Of a DNA stretch of 64,000 nucleotides, positions 43,931 to 54,455 are shown one piece after another (the first letter of the stretch is position 1; every line of letters begins with the position of its first letter). Under the pieces are notes generated by a model that was given only the letters and a program-made list of their open reading frames with translations, ran no database searches and had not been told where the DNA came from. Position numbers and translations under genes: made by a program. Source of the stretch: Knufia peltigerae (lineage: Eukaryota > Ascomycota > Eurotiomycetes > Chaetothyriales > Trichomeriaceae); assembly GCA_030247855.1 (NCBI GenBank), contig JAPDRN010000079.1:105838-169837 (forward strand). Direction: 5' to 3'.

Positions 43931-45123
43931 ATGTCTACAAGTAAAAGTCAGTTCGGTCCGTCTCGAGAATTTTTGTCAAACCATCGAGTACGTTTTCACG
44001 CAGAGCTTTCCCCCAAGAAATCCCCTCCATTTGTTTGGAACAATCATGACACGAGTAGTACCCTCAGGGAGGGGGTTCAACAGTACTCGCCACTCGTACT
44101 TTGTGGTTATGGGACCCAAAACAACTAACCTGGACACGACAGTCTGCCAACCCGAGAAGCCGCACAATCTTGGTGACGGGAGCGACGGCCGGTATCGGCT
44201 TGGCCATAACGAGACACTTGCTCTCCTCGAGCTCGCAGCATTTGTTGATCCTGACGGGACGCAAACGAAATGTCCTCGAGGACCTCGCGAGGGAGAATCC
44301 CGACCGTGTGACGACGAGCGCGGGGGACATGTCGGAGCTCGAGTACGTCAGGTCCATTTTGACCAAGGTCGAACTGGATGGGCGTCTGGACGGACTCGTC
44401 TTGAACCACGGAACGTTCGGTTCGTCTTTGAGGATCAAGGACGTCTCGGCGGAACGAGACTGGGAGAGCACGTTTCGAATCAACGTTTCCAGTTGCGTGG
44501 AATTGGTGGGTTCTGCTTTCTTCCCCCCCCCCTCCTCGTTCCCCCGTGGCAAACCTGTGACCCATCGACGGTCCTGCAGGCGTCACACATGTCAACAGCA
44601 CCACGAAGCAGTCACGGCGTACTAAATTGTCCCCGCAGATCACACAAGCGCTGCCTCTACTACGACCGGCAAAGGGTAGAATAGTCTTTACTTCATCGGG
44701 CGCCGCCACAAACGCGTACGCGTCGTGGGGAGCCTATGGTGCTTCAAAGGCGGCCATCAATCATCTCGCCATGACGCTGCGGACCGAAGAACCCGACGTT
44801 ACGACCGTGTCCATACGTCCCGGAGTGGTGGACACTGCCATGCAAGTCGACATTCGAGAGAAATTTCTCAAAAACATGGACGAAAAGGATCAAAAGAAAT
44901 TCGGGAGCGCAAAAAAGGATGGGATCCTGTTGCCGCCCGAGAAACCTGGGCGAGTGATTGCCGAACTGGCAATCCGAGCGGAAAAGGATTTGTCGGGGCA
45001 ATTCTTGAGGTGAGTTTGTTCATATCACTCGTGGTCGAAAAAACACTGTTTACCGATTTCAAACGCTGACGAGATATCTAAAGCTGGGATGATCCGAAGT
45101 TGGCAGACTACAGGGGAGATTGA
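43931..45123 (+). CDS. Short-chain dehydrogenase/reductase, Irc24/sepiapterin-reductase type
   Basis: NADP-dependent SDR, reliably readable from about 44143. Later exons are up to 44505, then 44639-45009 and 45084-45123 (ends SWDDPKLADYRGD). The coenzyme loop is TGATAGIGLAITRH (TGxxxGxG), LVLNHG replaces the usual NNAG, the catalytic Ser is in IVFTSSGAA, and YGASKAA gives Tyr and Lys. IRPGVVDTAMQ matches yeast Irc24/YIR036C benzil-reductase-like enzymes. The first exon is uncertain: the coding frame has no ATG before TILVTG. One option is ATG 43931 with an intron 43941-44083; another starts at ATG 44046 and uses an acceptor at 44142. The 44506-44638 intron has a run of ten C at 44523-44532. 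It follows the P450 on the same strand. Confidence 0.78.
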
Positions 45124-46356
45124 ACATTGATTTGGGAACGGAAGAAAAAGGCCATGACTGAAAAACTGTACTTCAAACAAAGTGATGTATTGCTACATGA
45201 CATGGCTGTGGGCAAACGACACGAATGAAGAATGCAAGTAGATGACGACACCTGTTTAAAACCAGTCAGCAAGGAGGAACTTCAATGCAGATACGGGACT
45301 CAGATGTCAAATGATAAGAACTCAGGCGAAAGATGAAAAAATGAATACACAGCTTGAAGCATTAGATCAAATGACCTTCATACTTAGCATGGAAAGAGTG
45401 AATGTGTTCATCATAGAATGGTATTGACAACACGAGTAGACTTACACAATAAATAAAACAAGGGCTGGAGACACAAAGGGAATCTATACAAGAAACCGAG
45501 TCAGAGACTTGTTGCTTTTCGCAGTATGAGAGATGAAAGAGGTGAAGCTGAGTTCAGGTAATCGAACCAGTTGATTCGTCATTATAAATCCGAATTTGAT
45601 AGTACTTGAATGTTTTGCTCATCATGTTGAGGGACATTGGGAGATTAGAGTGATCAATCGACATACCAAATATAAATATCCTGATACACACGCGCATTAG
45701 CTTTGGTTTTGCAGAGGTGTGTGAGTGAAGACAAAGGAGGATGGGTGTGACTGAATCAGAAAGTCCGGAGTTTGGTAGTGGACAGGTAATCACCACAGAC
45801 CTCAAAGAGATCATAAGATAGGGGCGACACGAATGTTCATCATGGTGTTTCGAGGAAAAAAGAAAAGGTGGAAGGGGATAGAGGATACTCACATGAATGA
45901 AAAGGTGAACCACCGACTGAGCTGGTGTTCAGTACAGAGAAGTCTGTCTCGAGGACCTCCACCAAGCACCAAGGTCACAAGGTTCATATAGGCAACTAGC
46001 TATGCCACCGCATAGTGAAAGCCCATCATGATGGCGATTGTCACTTTGATTGTACTCAACAGCGGCCGTTTGATCTGAACAAGTCAGAAGATGAAAGGTC
46101 GATGGAATCAAACATGAAGATTGAATGAATCGGAAAAAAAAAGAATCGCTTAATCTCCAACGAAAACAGTGCCAAGCCCTTCTGGAACTAGGCCTATTTT
46201 GGAAGATCTCTCGTCCCTCTCTGCGATCAAGGCAGCGCTCATCAAACTATTTAATTCCCAACATGTGCCCCCCCAGTCTGGCGCCATGAGCGACACTTCA
46301 TAGCACATCGTTCATAAGTCGAAGAAAAGACCACTCACCTTTCACACACAGTCATC
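45124..46356. other. Intergenic spacer, about 1.2 kb
   Basis: Between two rightward genes. A 119-codon minus-strand ORF (45554-45913) lacks motifs. Nothing else recognised. Confidence 0.45.
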
Positions 46357-46926
46357 ATGTCGGATAAGGAATTTGGTGGTACGCATTTCTCCCCTTCTAT
46401 CTTTGCGCCGCACAAGTCATTGCGCTCGTCAATGCTCTATCCAGGTCAAGAGTCTAATCTGTCTGCAGGCAACGACGATCTGTCGCTCCCCAAGGCGACG
46501 GTACAGAAGATCATTTCAGAAATACTCCCACAACTCCCTCATGATAACTCCGCCGCCGGCAAAGATGGTGAAATGACCTTTACTCGGCCGGCGCGGGACC
46601 TCTTGATTTCATGTTCACTTGAATTCTTACGAATGTTGTCCTCGGAATCCAACGACATCTCTGAGCGCGAATCCAAAAAGACCATCAGCGTCGAACACGT
46701 CGAACAGGCCTTGACCGATCTCGGTTTCGGCAGCTACATCGAAGGATGCCGCGGGGTCGTCGGCGAATGGCAAGAAGTCCAAAAGAAGAGAGTCGGCAGA
46801 GGCGAAAAGATGAGAAACTTCGGTGGCTTCGACAAGATGGGCGAGGAGGAATTACGAAAGATGCAAGAAGCTCTACTGGGCGAAGCACGAGGTAGAATGG
46901 AAGGACAAGGTGATGCCCACGAATGA
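46357..46926 (+). CDS. ncb2: Negative cofactor 2 beta (Dr1), histone-fold TBP regulator
   Basis: NC2-beta pairs with NC2-alpha through an H2B-like histone fold, binds TBP on DNA and blocks TFIIA/TFIIB entry. Exons 46357-46378 and 46469-46926 give 159 codons. The fold begins at NDDLSLPKATVQKIISEILP, continues with RPARDLLISCSLEFLRMLSSES and ends in TISVEHVEQALTDLGF. The following GEWQEVQKKR helix is the region that contacts TBP/TFIIB in Dr1. The intron (90 nt, donor GTACGC, acceptor TGCAG) is a multiple of three and has no in-frame stop, so an unspliced message would encode a 189-codon form with 30 extra residues after residue 7. Yeast Ncb2 also has an N-terminal intron. Confidence 0.93.
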   Translation: MSDKEFGGTHFSPSIFAPHKSLRSSMLYPGQESNLSAGNDDLSLPKATVQKIISEILPQLPHDNSAAGKDGEMTFTRPARDLLISCSLEFLRMLSSESNDISERESKKTISVEHVEQALTDLGFGSYIEGCRGVVGEWQEVQKKRVGRGEKMRNFGGFDKMGEEELRKMQEALLGEARGRMEGQGDAHE

Positions 46927-47715
46927 TGATGATGATAAGCACGACTTTTCCGACGAAAGACATTGCTCGAATTATGATACTCATCCATTACAGAAGGAAT
47001 CAGCTTTACGCGCTAGACCCGTGGATGGCGGCATTCATTCGAGAGGTTGGAACTATTTCTAGAGAGCGTATCAGCAACCATCAACACCCAAGGCCAAATG
47101 TCATGGTCTGCCCTTCATATCAACGGGATACTGAGATGATACTGGCATCCCGAGCTCGTCGATCTGAACGAGCAATGTACGAACTTACCACACTCCGAGC
47201 TTTGCTCAGTCGATGTATTGGTAATCTCCACGAAATGCCCCGCTACGACATCTCACAACTGGTTCATCCTTGCCAGAAACCATTGGGCCATTGGCTTCGA
47301 TACAGGTAGCGGGGGGTTAGAAGGCATACCGTTGGTGAAGGACGATGGCAACAATTAACAAGGATGGAACTCGGGACCATTTCCACGGACCATCATTCGG
47401 TGCGGATACACACAGACATAAGTTCGGAGAAACAAACTCATCACGCAGCCATGCGTCCAAAATTCAATTCAATCGGGATCATCATCTCCGCTCTCCGCTG
47501 CACCCATGGAATATGTGTAACCAGGTCTTCAACACCGAGTAGAAAAGTCACTTGGTTCCTTAGGCGTGTAAAGACAACCACAGTCAATGAACAATTTTTC
47601 CAGTCCGAGCGAGCCTCTCTTTGATTCCTCTGACATTGCTTATTGTCGAAGCCTCTCCTGGGGTTTGGATGGCATCTGACGGTCGCTCCGAGCTCACCCA
47701 AAGTTCCCTCTTTTT
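46927..47715. other. Intergenic: convergent 3' regions
   Basis: Between NC2-beta and the IFI6-like gene. Short ORFs only; nothing recognised. Confidence 0.45.
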
Positions 47716-48215
47716 TCAAGCCATACCCAAATGTTGAGCCCAAGCGAAGATGCCACCTGCCGGGATGTAAGCTCCAAGGAAAGTCGATTGATACCATGCC
47801 GCAATCGTTCCTACGAAGAACTCACATGAGATGGGATTAGAGATGATCTTCAGTACACAGCAGACAGCACTTTACCTTTTACACACACTCAAAAAAGGGA
47901 ACATCAGATTCGAGATTGCTTTTTTTGTGCCAACGTACCTGCGATCGGTCCTAATGGTCCAAACCCCAACAATTTCAAGAGAAGTTTGGAGATTCCAAAT
48001 CCTGCTCCTAGGAATGGGGTGAGTACGATGCTGGCGACTTGAAATCCCGCAAGGTACGGATGAACCGTGGCGTACTGGGTGAGTCGATCCATTGCGGCGC
48101 CTGCGAAGGTCATGAGAGACTCGATGGTGAGGTCCGTGATGGTTTCAAAGGTGACGTTTTTGAGAGTTTCGAAGGTGATGTTTGGTGTGATGCGAGCCAG
48201 GGTTTCGTTCAACAT
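47716..48215 (-). CDS. Small IFI6/IFI27-like hydrophobic protein
   Basis: Exons 48215-47939 and 47810-47716 join in frame to 123 codons. The C-terminal half is Gly/Ala-rich and hydrophobic: VLTPFLGAGFGISKLLLKLLGFGPLGPIAG, then TIAAWYQSTFLGAYIPAGGIFAWAQHLGMA after the intron. GFGPLGPIAGTIAAWYQS matches the signature of the interferon-induced 6-16 / ISG12 family (animal members sit in mitochondrial or ER membranes). The N-terminus is a polar helix (NETLARITPNITFETLKNV). ATG 48215 is the first in frame; an upstream exon is possible because the open frame extends to 48287. The family name reflects vertebrate discovery; in fungi the function is unknown and no interferon link is implied. Confidence 0.78.
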
Positions 48216-48628
48216 GGCTTTGGAAGCTTGAGCTGACAAGACTTTTTGTATGAATGAGAGAATCCCCTGTATCACACACACATTCACTTACACTTACACT
48301 TACACTTGAAATATCGCTGCCTTGCTGCCTATTTAAACGTCTACCTCAGGGAAATAAATTTTACTTTGTTGTCTCGGGGAAGTACAGGCACAGAGACAGA
48401 GATTTGAGTTGGTGAATATATCAATCTTCTTTCGATCTTTGTCTCTTTCACTCGTTTTATTTCACACCATGTTTAAATACCTAAATAGGTATTTGGTTTG
48501 GAAGTAAAAACATTTTAAAGGGATCGCTTTCGTACTCTGTACTTTGGTTCCATTACATGTCCATTACATTCGTGATATACTTGGGAAGATATACACCTTG
48601 ATATGCGATAAGTAGGTAGGTAGATCAT
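48216..48628. other. Intergenic with direct repeat and perfect hairpin
   Basis: Between the IFI6-like gene start and the trehalase stop. A CACTTA direct repeat (four units, 48285-48308) lies in the presumed IFI6-like promoter. A perfect inverted repeat with 9-bp arms and a 2-base centre (AAATACCTA AA TAGGTATTT) is at 48475-48494. Confidence 0.6.
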
Positions 48629-51600
48629 TCAAATCCACATCTCGTTTGCCCTCTCCATCCTCTTCCTCCCTTCCATGTACCTAGCCACCCTACCCAGCTT
48701 CAACAACACGTCGGCATTCATTGCTTCTCTCGTCTTCAAATTACCACCCAGATCCCGCTTCTTCAGGTGTGACTCGCTTTGGTTTTGGCTCAAACCGTCA
48801 ACGATGATACTCCACTCGGCGACCGTGGCGCCTTCACCTCCCATGTTCTTGGCGTTGGCCGTGCCGTTGGCCAGACTTCCCCATATCTGCAAAGTGGCGT
48901 ATTTGCTGGTGTACACTGTTTGATCGGCCGGCACGTCGAACGTGGTGATGTTACTCTCGAGTGGACCAATGTCCAAAATCTCCGTGGCGTTGTAGGTGTT
49001 GTTGATCCTGACACGTTCGTCGGAGGCGACCTTTAGCACGCCGTTCGCGGAACTCGCGCCGACCGCGCTCGGGCTCTTCAGGGTCTCGTTGTGGAAGAGG
49101 ACGGTGTAGTTCCAGGGAGGAGCCTGGGCCCAGTCGAACTGAACGGCTCGCACTCGGTAGCCGACCGGCAACGAAACGGTGACGCTCGCCGTCTTGTTCG
49201 CCACGGCGGGCTGCCACTTGGTGCTCGCCGCGCCGTCCACGGCCGCGATGGGGAACTGGCCCGGCAGGTACTCGTCGGGGGAGGTGGCGGGGAGGCACTG
49301 CGCGACGTTGTCCTGCGTCGTCTTGACGAGGCCGATCTGTCGGTTCTCGATCGTCACGCTGCCGTTGGGCGCGAGGCTGAGTCGGGCCCGGGGTTCCGAG
49401 CCGACGGTGCCCACGAGCACGGGGATGGGCGAGTCCGCGTACGTGGCGTTCGGGACCGCGCCCTCGGCGGGCTCGAGGCCGCGCCCTCGAGAAAGCACGG
49501 TGTGCGTTTGGTTGGAAAAGGCGCCGACGGGCCACCCGTGCCAGTGGAACGTGCGGTACTTGATCTGGGGGATCTGCGGGGGCAGGCTCGGGTCGACGTG
49601 GAGAGAAAAGTCGGGCACGAGACGGAGGCCAAGGTACCCGAACAGCACGACCTGGTTGCTCCCACCGTGGCCCGTCAGGAAAGGGTACGCCGGGTGCGTA
49701 CCGCCGTTGTCCTGGAAGCTATCGACGAGCTGTTCGGAGAACTGGAACCAAGGTCCACGAAGGTACGGAGATGTCGAGGCGTGTTGGTAGGTGTACGACG
49801 AGCAGCCCGACGGCGACACCGAGTTCGCGATGATGCTGAAGATGGCGTACGTCATGGCCGGACCGCTGATGGACGTTTTCGCGGCGTAGTAGTCCAGGTC
49901 GCTCAGGCTGTCCTGTGCCGTGTAGTTCTGGCCCGTGAATCCCAAGGGGAAGGTGTTGAGGATCACGTCGGCCTGCTTCACCTCGATGCTGCCGTTCATG
50001 CCGACGTACTCGAGCGTGATGTCGGCTTCGGCGTCGCGTGCGATAATCACGTTGTCGGCCTGCGAGTCCCACGTCGAGTTGGGTGTTCCGTTGAACATGC
50101 CGCGGAAGTCGTTGGCGTAGCTGAGATGCTGGCTTATCAGGGCGTTGGTGAAGGCACCGTTGTCGACGTGGTTGGCGTATTCGTCCGGGTCGGTCATGTT
50201 CTTGAGCGCCCAGCGCGTGCCGTTCTTGACGAGCAACTCCGAGTAGAGGGTGGCGACCGAGTCAAAGATTGGGTAGAGAGACTCGCGGAAGAAGGAGGTG
50301 TCTCCGGACGAAACCCAGTAGTTTGTGAACTCCAGACCGATGTCCCCGTTGATGTGGTACTCGTAGTCGAAGCAGGGGCCTGTCGCGGTGCAGTTGCCGA
50401 AACGGCCGCTCGTCCACGGGAAGATGGCTGCATTACTAGAAAAGTTGGTGTTGTTTTGTGACGACTGGTACGCCGTCTTCGTGTTTGCGAGGGCTTGTTG
50501 GTACCGTTCGACACGGTAGTTGGCTATACCTTGTCCGGATGCCGGGAACGCTGCCACCAGACCAGGTTGCATCCAGATTTCGGCATCCCAGAAGATCTGC
50601 CCGGCGTACGAGTCCGATCCGAGTCCGCCCACGGCGATGCTGTGGCTGTTGATCGAGGAATTGTCGGACGCAGTGAGTGCATTCTCGGATATTGTGTTTT
50701 GGAGGAGATGATATGGATTGGCCACCGCTGCGATGGCAGCTTCAATGATGTACGGGTCGTCCGGCAGCGTTCCGTTCTCGGGGTAGGAGAAGTCGTCGAC
50801 CGAAGTGGTAGGGAAATTGGTGTTCCACTCTTGGGTGTGACTCTGCAATGACTCGCTGTAGCCAGCACTCGCCGCCTTCAGTGCGGCGTCTCTGGCAACA
50901 GCTCGAGGTTGGAGATAGCCGTCAGACGACGCGAGACCGACAAACTTTGTAAATGTTGCCACCTTTCCAGCCTCCAGACCGGCCTGGTAGGAACGAGCAA
51001 CAGACGATTCATTGTTTCCGACGTATGGCCTGCCTACAGTGCTCGACTGGTTGGAGTTGACGTTGGCTCCGCTGTGAGACACCGCAGCATACACCCAGGC
51101 CGTCACATTGCTGATGCCGTTCGGAGAGACTGATGAAAATATGAGGTCCGGGTTTGATGCATCGACGCCGTTTTGGCCCGGGGTGGTTCGTACTGCACAA
51201 TCACCATTGAGGACGTTGGCAACGCTCACGTTGGTGGCCTTGGAGGCTGTAATGTTGAGTGTGACAAAGCCCTGATTGACATACAGTCTGTGTGCGAACA
51301 TCTGATACGAGACGTTGAAAGAGCCATGACCACCACCAGGGGTCCAGGTAAACGCCCAGTTCATCAATCCATTCTTCATGTCCAAACTTGACTTGAAATC
51401 GCTAATGGTGGATTTGTTCGTCGAGGCGGCGAGGAAATTGCTCCCACCAAGGTCGACTACAAGGCCACCCCAGTGTGGAATGCCACTGATTGCAGTGTCC
51501 CAGCCATACTGATCCAGCCAAGGGAAGTTGGTGCCATTGAGCTTTGGCTCAGAGTCCCAAAAACCACCAACGGTAGCGAACGTCTGTCTTCGACCGAAAA

Positions 51601-51883
51601 GTGGCCAGCCATTGATATCGTCACCAGCGACTGGTGTATCGACTTCGAAGAAGGGGCCCAACGCAGCTACATTGATGCCATGATAGCCGTTTGCGACTGT
51701 TGCTCGAGACTGGTAGTGACCTTGATCGAGCTCGGTAGTGGTGAGTATCCAGTTCGCTGCGTCCCAAGTGACTCCGTCGAAACGAGTCTTGTAGGTTGTT
51801 GATGCGTTGCCCGATTGAGCTGAGGCGATCGAACACAACAATCCCACGACCAGGAGAACTTTTGACAGCCCTTCAAGCATCAT
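48629..51883 (-). CDS. treA/ath1: Acid trehalase, glycoside hydrolase family 65
   Basis: Secreted or vacuolar/cell-wall enzyme hydrolysing trehalose to glucose; single exon of 1084 codons. The signal peptide is the first 22 residues (LLVVGLLCSIASAQ). The N-terminal GH65 domain begins at YKTRFDGVTWDAANWILTTT, with GHYQSRATVANGYHG. The (alpha/alpha)6 core has FWDAEIWMQPG (about 433), YEYHINGDIGLEFTNYW and PDEYANHVDNGAFTNALIS, which holds the expected catalytic acid region. TFHWHGWPVGAF and a beta-sandwich C-terminal domain end it. About 30 N-x-S/T sequons fit a heavily glycosylated extracellular protein such as Aspergillus TreA or yeast Ath1. The 3' part of the gene is much GC-richer than the 5' part, which generates a 456-codon antisense open frame. 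Confidence 0.96.
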   Translation of the reverse strand: MMLEGLSKVLLVVGLLCSIASAQSGNASTTYKTRFDGVTWDAANWILTTTELDQGHYQSRATVANGYHGINVAALGPFFEVDTPVAGDDINGWPLFGRRQTFATVGGFWDSEPKLNGTNFPWLDQYGWDTAISGIPHWGGLVVDLGGSNFLAASTNKSTISDFKSSLDMKNGLMNWAFTWTPGGGHGSFNVSYQMFAHRLYVNQGFVTLNITASKATNVSVANVLNGDCAVRTTPGQNGVDASNPDLIFSSVSPNGISNVTAWVYAAVSHSGANVNSNQSSTVGRPYVGNNESSVARSYQAGLEAGKVATFTKFVGLASSDGYLQPRAVARDAALKAASAGYSESLQSHTQEWNTNFPTTSVDDFSYPENGTLPDDPYIIEAAIAAVANPYHLLQNTISENALTASDNSSINSHSIAVGGLGSDSYAGQIFWDAEIWMQPGLVAAFPASGQGIANYRVERYQQALANTKTAYQSSQNNTNFSSNAAIFPWTSGRFGNCTATGPCFDYEYHINGDIGLEFTNYWVSSGDTSFFRESLYPIFDSVATLYSELLVKNGTRWALKNMTDPDEYANHVDNGAFTNALISQHLSYANDFRGMFNGTPNSTWDSQADNVIIARDAEADITLEYVGMNGSIEVKQADVILNTFPLGFTGQNYTAQDSLSDLDYYAAKTSISGPAMTYAIFSIIANSVSPSGCSSYTYQHASTSPYLRGPWFQFSEQLVDSFQDNGGTHPAYPFLTGHGGSNQVVLFGYLGLRLVPDFSLHVDPSLPPQIPQIKYRTFHWHGWPVGAFSNQTHTVLSRGRGLEPAEGAVPNATYADSPIPVLVGTVGSEPRARLSLAPNGSVTIENRQIGLVKTTQDNVAQCLPATSPDEYLPGQFPIAAVDGAASTKWQPAVANKTASVTVSLPVGYRVRAVQFDWAQAPPWNYTVLFHNETLKSPSAVGASSANGVLKVASDERVRINNTYNATEILDIGPLESNITTFDVPADQTVYTSKYATLQIWGSLANGTANAKNMGGEGATVAEWSIIVDGLSQNQSESHLKKRDLGGNLKTREAMNADVLLKLGRVARYMEGRKRMERANEMWI

Positions 51884-53123
51884 GTTTATCTAGGGTATAC
51901 AGTTAGCTGTGGCTAGTTGAATAAATTGAGTGTCTTGCCTTGAATTATACTCCTCTTGAGCCAACCACTTCCGTCATGGAGGAAGAACAGTTCTGGTATG
52001 GGCCAGCTAACCAAAGCTTTTGCCCGAGCAAATGGTCAGGAGTTTAAGCGTGTGTGAGCCAGGTAATCAGTGAAGCTCTTCTACTAAGATCATGTATAGC
52101 AACCAAGAGAGAAAAAGAAGATGCGAATCAAATGAGGCTACTGCTGCGAGACTATGTACACACCGATGAGAGGATGATGAAAGGTACGGCAGAGCCGCTA
52201 GAGATTCGATGGAAAAGTGGTGAGTTACATTGAGAAGCTTGCCATTACCTTTCCCAACCTGGGAAGGGATCCAGCATCATGGACGGCATGCATCCTTCAT
52301 GCCTGAACCTGGTGGTTCGCATGAATCTGGCGCAGTTTGAAGTCGACGTCATTGGGTGCCAGATGCGGAGAGAGTGAAAAAAAGGCGGATGTGGCTGCGG
52401 AGGAAGATCAATGATCAATCATTCATTACCAGGTATGGCCCACCATGCCAGAAACAGCCCACAACACGGACAGCACGGGCAGCATAGCTTGGGCTGATCC
52501 AGGCTCTACTCGGCGCTATGGACGAGCTATGGCAGGCTTTTTTCACATCACACCCCAAGGCACAACGCCACAAATGTCATGCAGTCTCCGCCCTACACTT
52601 GGCCTATTCATACAAGTATTCTCGCTTCGGGCATTTAGCCGGTTGTCAATTCGTCTCCCTTCTGGAATAGTCGAGTCGCATGGTCCGGAGGGATTTTCCA
52701 CCGTTGCAACGTGCCAGATCTCGGCTGATGCATGAGCTTGGACAGACCTGACAATCATGTCCAGAAGGGTTCGACCTGCCTGGAAAAGTCATTATTTCGG
52801 GCGGTATCCGAGAGCAACCACACACTCCGTCTCGCAAGCAGTCGTTATTTGCGATGCTTGCTCCGAATGCATGTATACTTGCAGAATCTTGGATAATGAA
52901 GCGCATCTCAGCATCGACGCAAGACAGTCAATACTTGCTGTTTTGTCAGTATATCACTCTCGAGTTAAAAAATCTAGAGTCGAAACCCTAACCTGGCGTT
53001 GATCATTGCAATCTGCCGACGTGGTGATGGGAGTAGAAGTGCTCACGATCTTTCGCGCAGGTGCAGGCGCAGGGAAGATTTCCTCGAGCGACATAATAAA
53101 AGAGCGACGGTCCCAAAAAGATG
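51884..53123. other. Intergenic: trehalase promoter and NSE1 3' region
   Basis: About 1.2 kb upstream of the acid trehalase gene. Only short ORFs; no recognisable gene or RNA. No obvious stress-response (CCCCT) cluster was noticed. Confidence 0.45.
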
Positions 53124-54157
53124 TCAAGTGTCTTCATTTCCCTGCTCGTCTTCGTCGGCATCTCTCTGTCTCTGCGCCTCAGCTGATTTTCTGTGCCCGC
53201 TTCTTCGCCTGCTCATCTGATAACTCTCCGACGTCGTGATCGCTTTCTCCCCAACATAATGTCGTCCATCCCATTCCGTCTTGCAAATCGGACAGGTCTG
53301 CGATCGCTGCATCCGGAAGAAATTCTGTGTGCAAATGTCGTGTAACCGGCATCTGCATTCACGTCGTGGACATCGCTGACCCTGGATGCGGCAAGCATTA
53401 GCTCTAGCTCTTCATATTAGACGCCCAACGAACAGTAACGTACGACGGTAATGATTTCCTTGCAAGCATGGCAGAATTTAATCTTGTTGTTCGTCTCGCC
53501 ATCCTCGTCTTCGTCGTTGTATGTATCGACAAGCCAGCCTTTCAGCTCCATCAACGCTCGCGGACTTAAGCTGTAGAAGCCACTCCTGCTCTTTTCCAGC
53601 CAGCCTTCCTCGACGAGTTTGGCGAGCATGGTCTCGGCGTCCTTTGCGCCCAATGTACTTGCATTTGCCTGTGTCGCATTCCCATCTCCGTCTTGTGTCG
53701 TCCTCCTGTTGCCCTGGGTCCGTCCAACCTGTATGGCGTCGATACCACTCAGACACATGGCCTCCTTCTTCCCTCGATTGTTGGGGCCGTCAAACATGGC
53801 ATCGAGCAGCTTTTTCAGATATACTATCTCGTCCGCTGAATATGTCGTGGCTAGTTGCGTCAGTGGGTCACTGGTGGTGTTGACCAGAGCGTAGATACGC
53901 TCCCGAGTCTTTTGGTGGAATGTACTTCGGATTTCTAGGTCAAGCGGGGACAGTTGTTGGTTCGAGTCTGCAATGTAGGCATTCAGATCTTCGATCGTGA
54001 CATCTTGAGGCTGAACTTCGCGGCCATCGCGGTACGTGAGGAGGGCTGAAAGGATGGGTTGGGCAGTTGCTAGCGTTAGGACACTGCGAGCAAGGAAGGC
54101 TTGTAGAAAGGCTCGATTAGAATCATCATAGCCAGATGAATCACCAAGATCTGCCAT
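53124..54157 (-). CDS. nse1: SMC5/6 complex subunit Nse1 (RING-like E3)
   Basis: Nse1 is the RING-domain partner of Nse3/MAGE in the SMC5-SMC6 DNA repair complex. Exons 54157-53444 and 53381-53124 give 323 codons. The winged-helix region starts at NRAFLQAFLARSVLTLATAQPIL; a second winged helix ends with LVEEGWLEKSRSGFYSLSPRALMELKGWL, a typical Nse1 segment. The variant RING is split by the intron: KFCHACKEII before, then CPRRECRCRLHDIC and CPICKTEW after, supplying C4-H-C3-type ligands. The tail is polar and basic-acidic. The Nse1 RING stimulates ubiquitin transfer with Nse3 in other organisms; nuclear role inferred. Confidence 0.92.
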
Positions 54158-54455
54158 TGTAGCTATGCACGAAGGCTTTCACCATTGTAGAGACTTTCTT
54201 GATTCTGTTGATTGCAGGAAATTCAACATACTTTACGCGTCTGAAATGAAACGCGTATTTTGCGGGGATCAGGCCGATTTCAGAGAGGACATGAGAACAG
54301 AGGAATAATTACTACTATCACTGCATCCATGAACATGTATCTGGATGTTTAAACAGGGAAGCATTAAGTATGATCGTTCTCTTCTAAATCTACGGTCCCT
54401 TCCTATGAACTCTTATATTTCAACCCAATGTCTAGCATATTCCCAAACCACGTAT

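Noticed and set aside
45554..45913. 119-codon minus-strand frame in an intergenic spacer
   Set aside because: No recognisable domain, AT-rich, no splice-linked neighbour exon.
49091..50461. 456-codon plus-strand open frame opposite acid trehalase
   Set aside because: Composition is Arg/Val/Gly/Glu-rich with no motif; it is the shadow of a GC-rich coding frame on the other strand.
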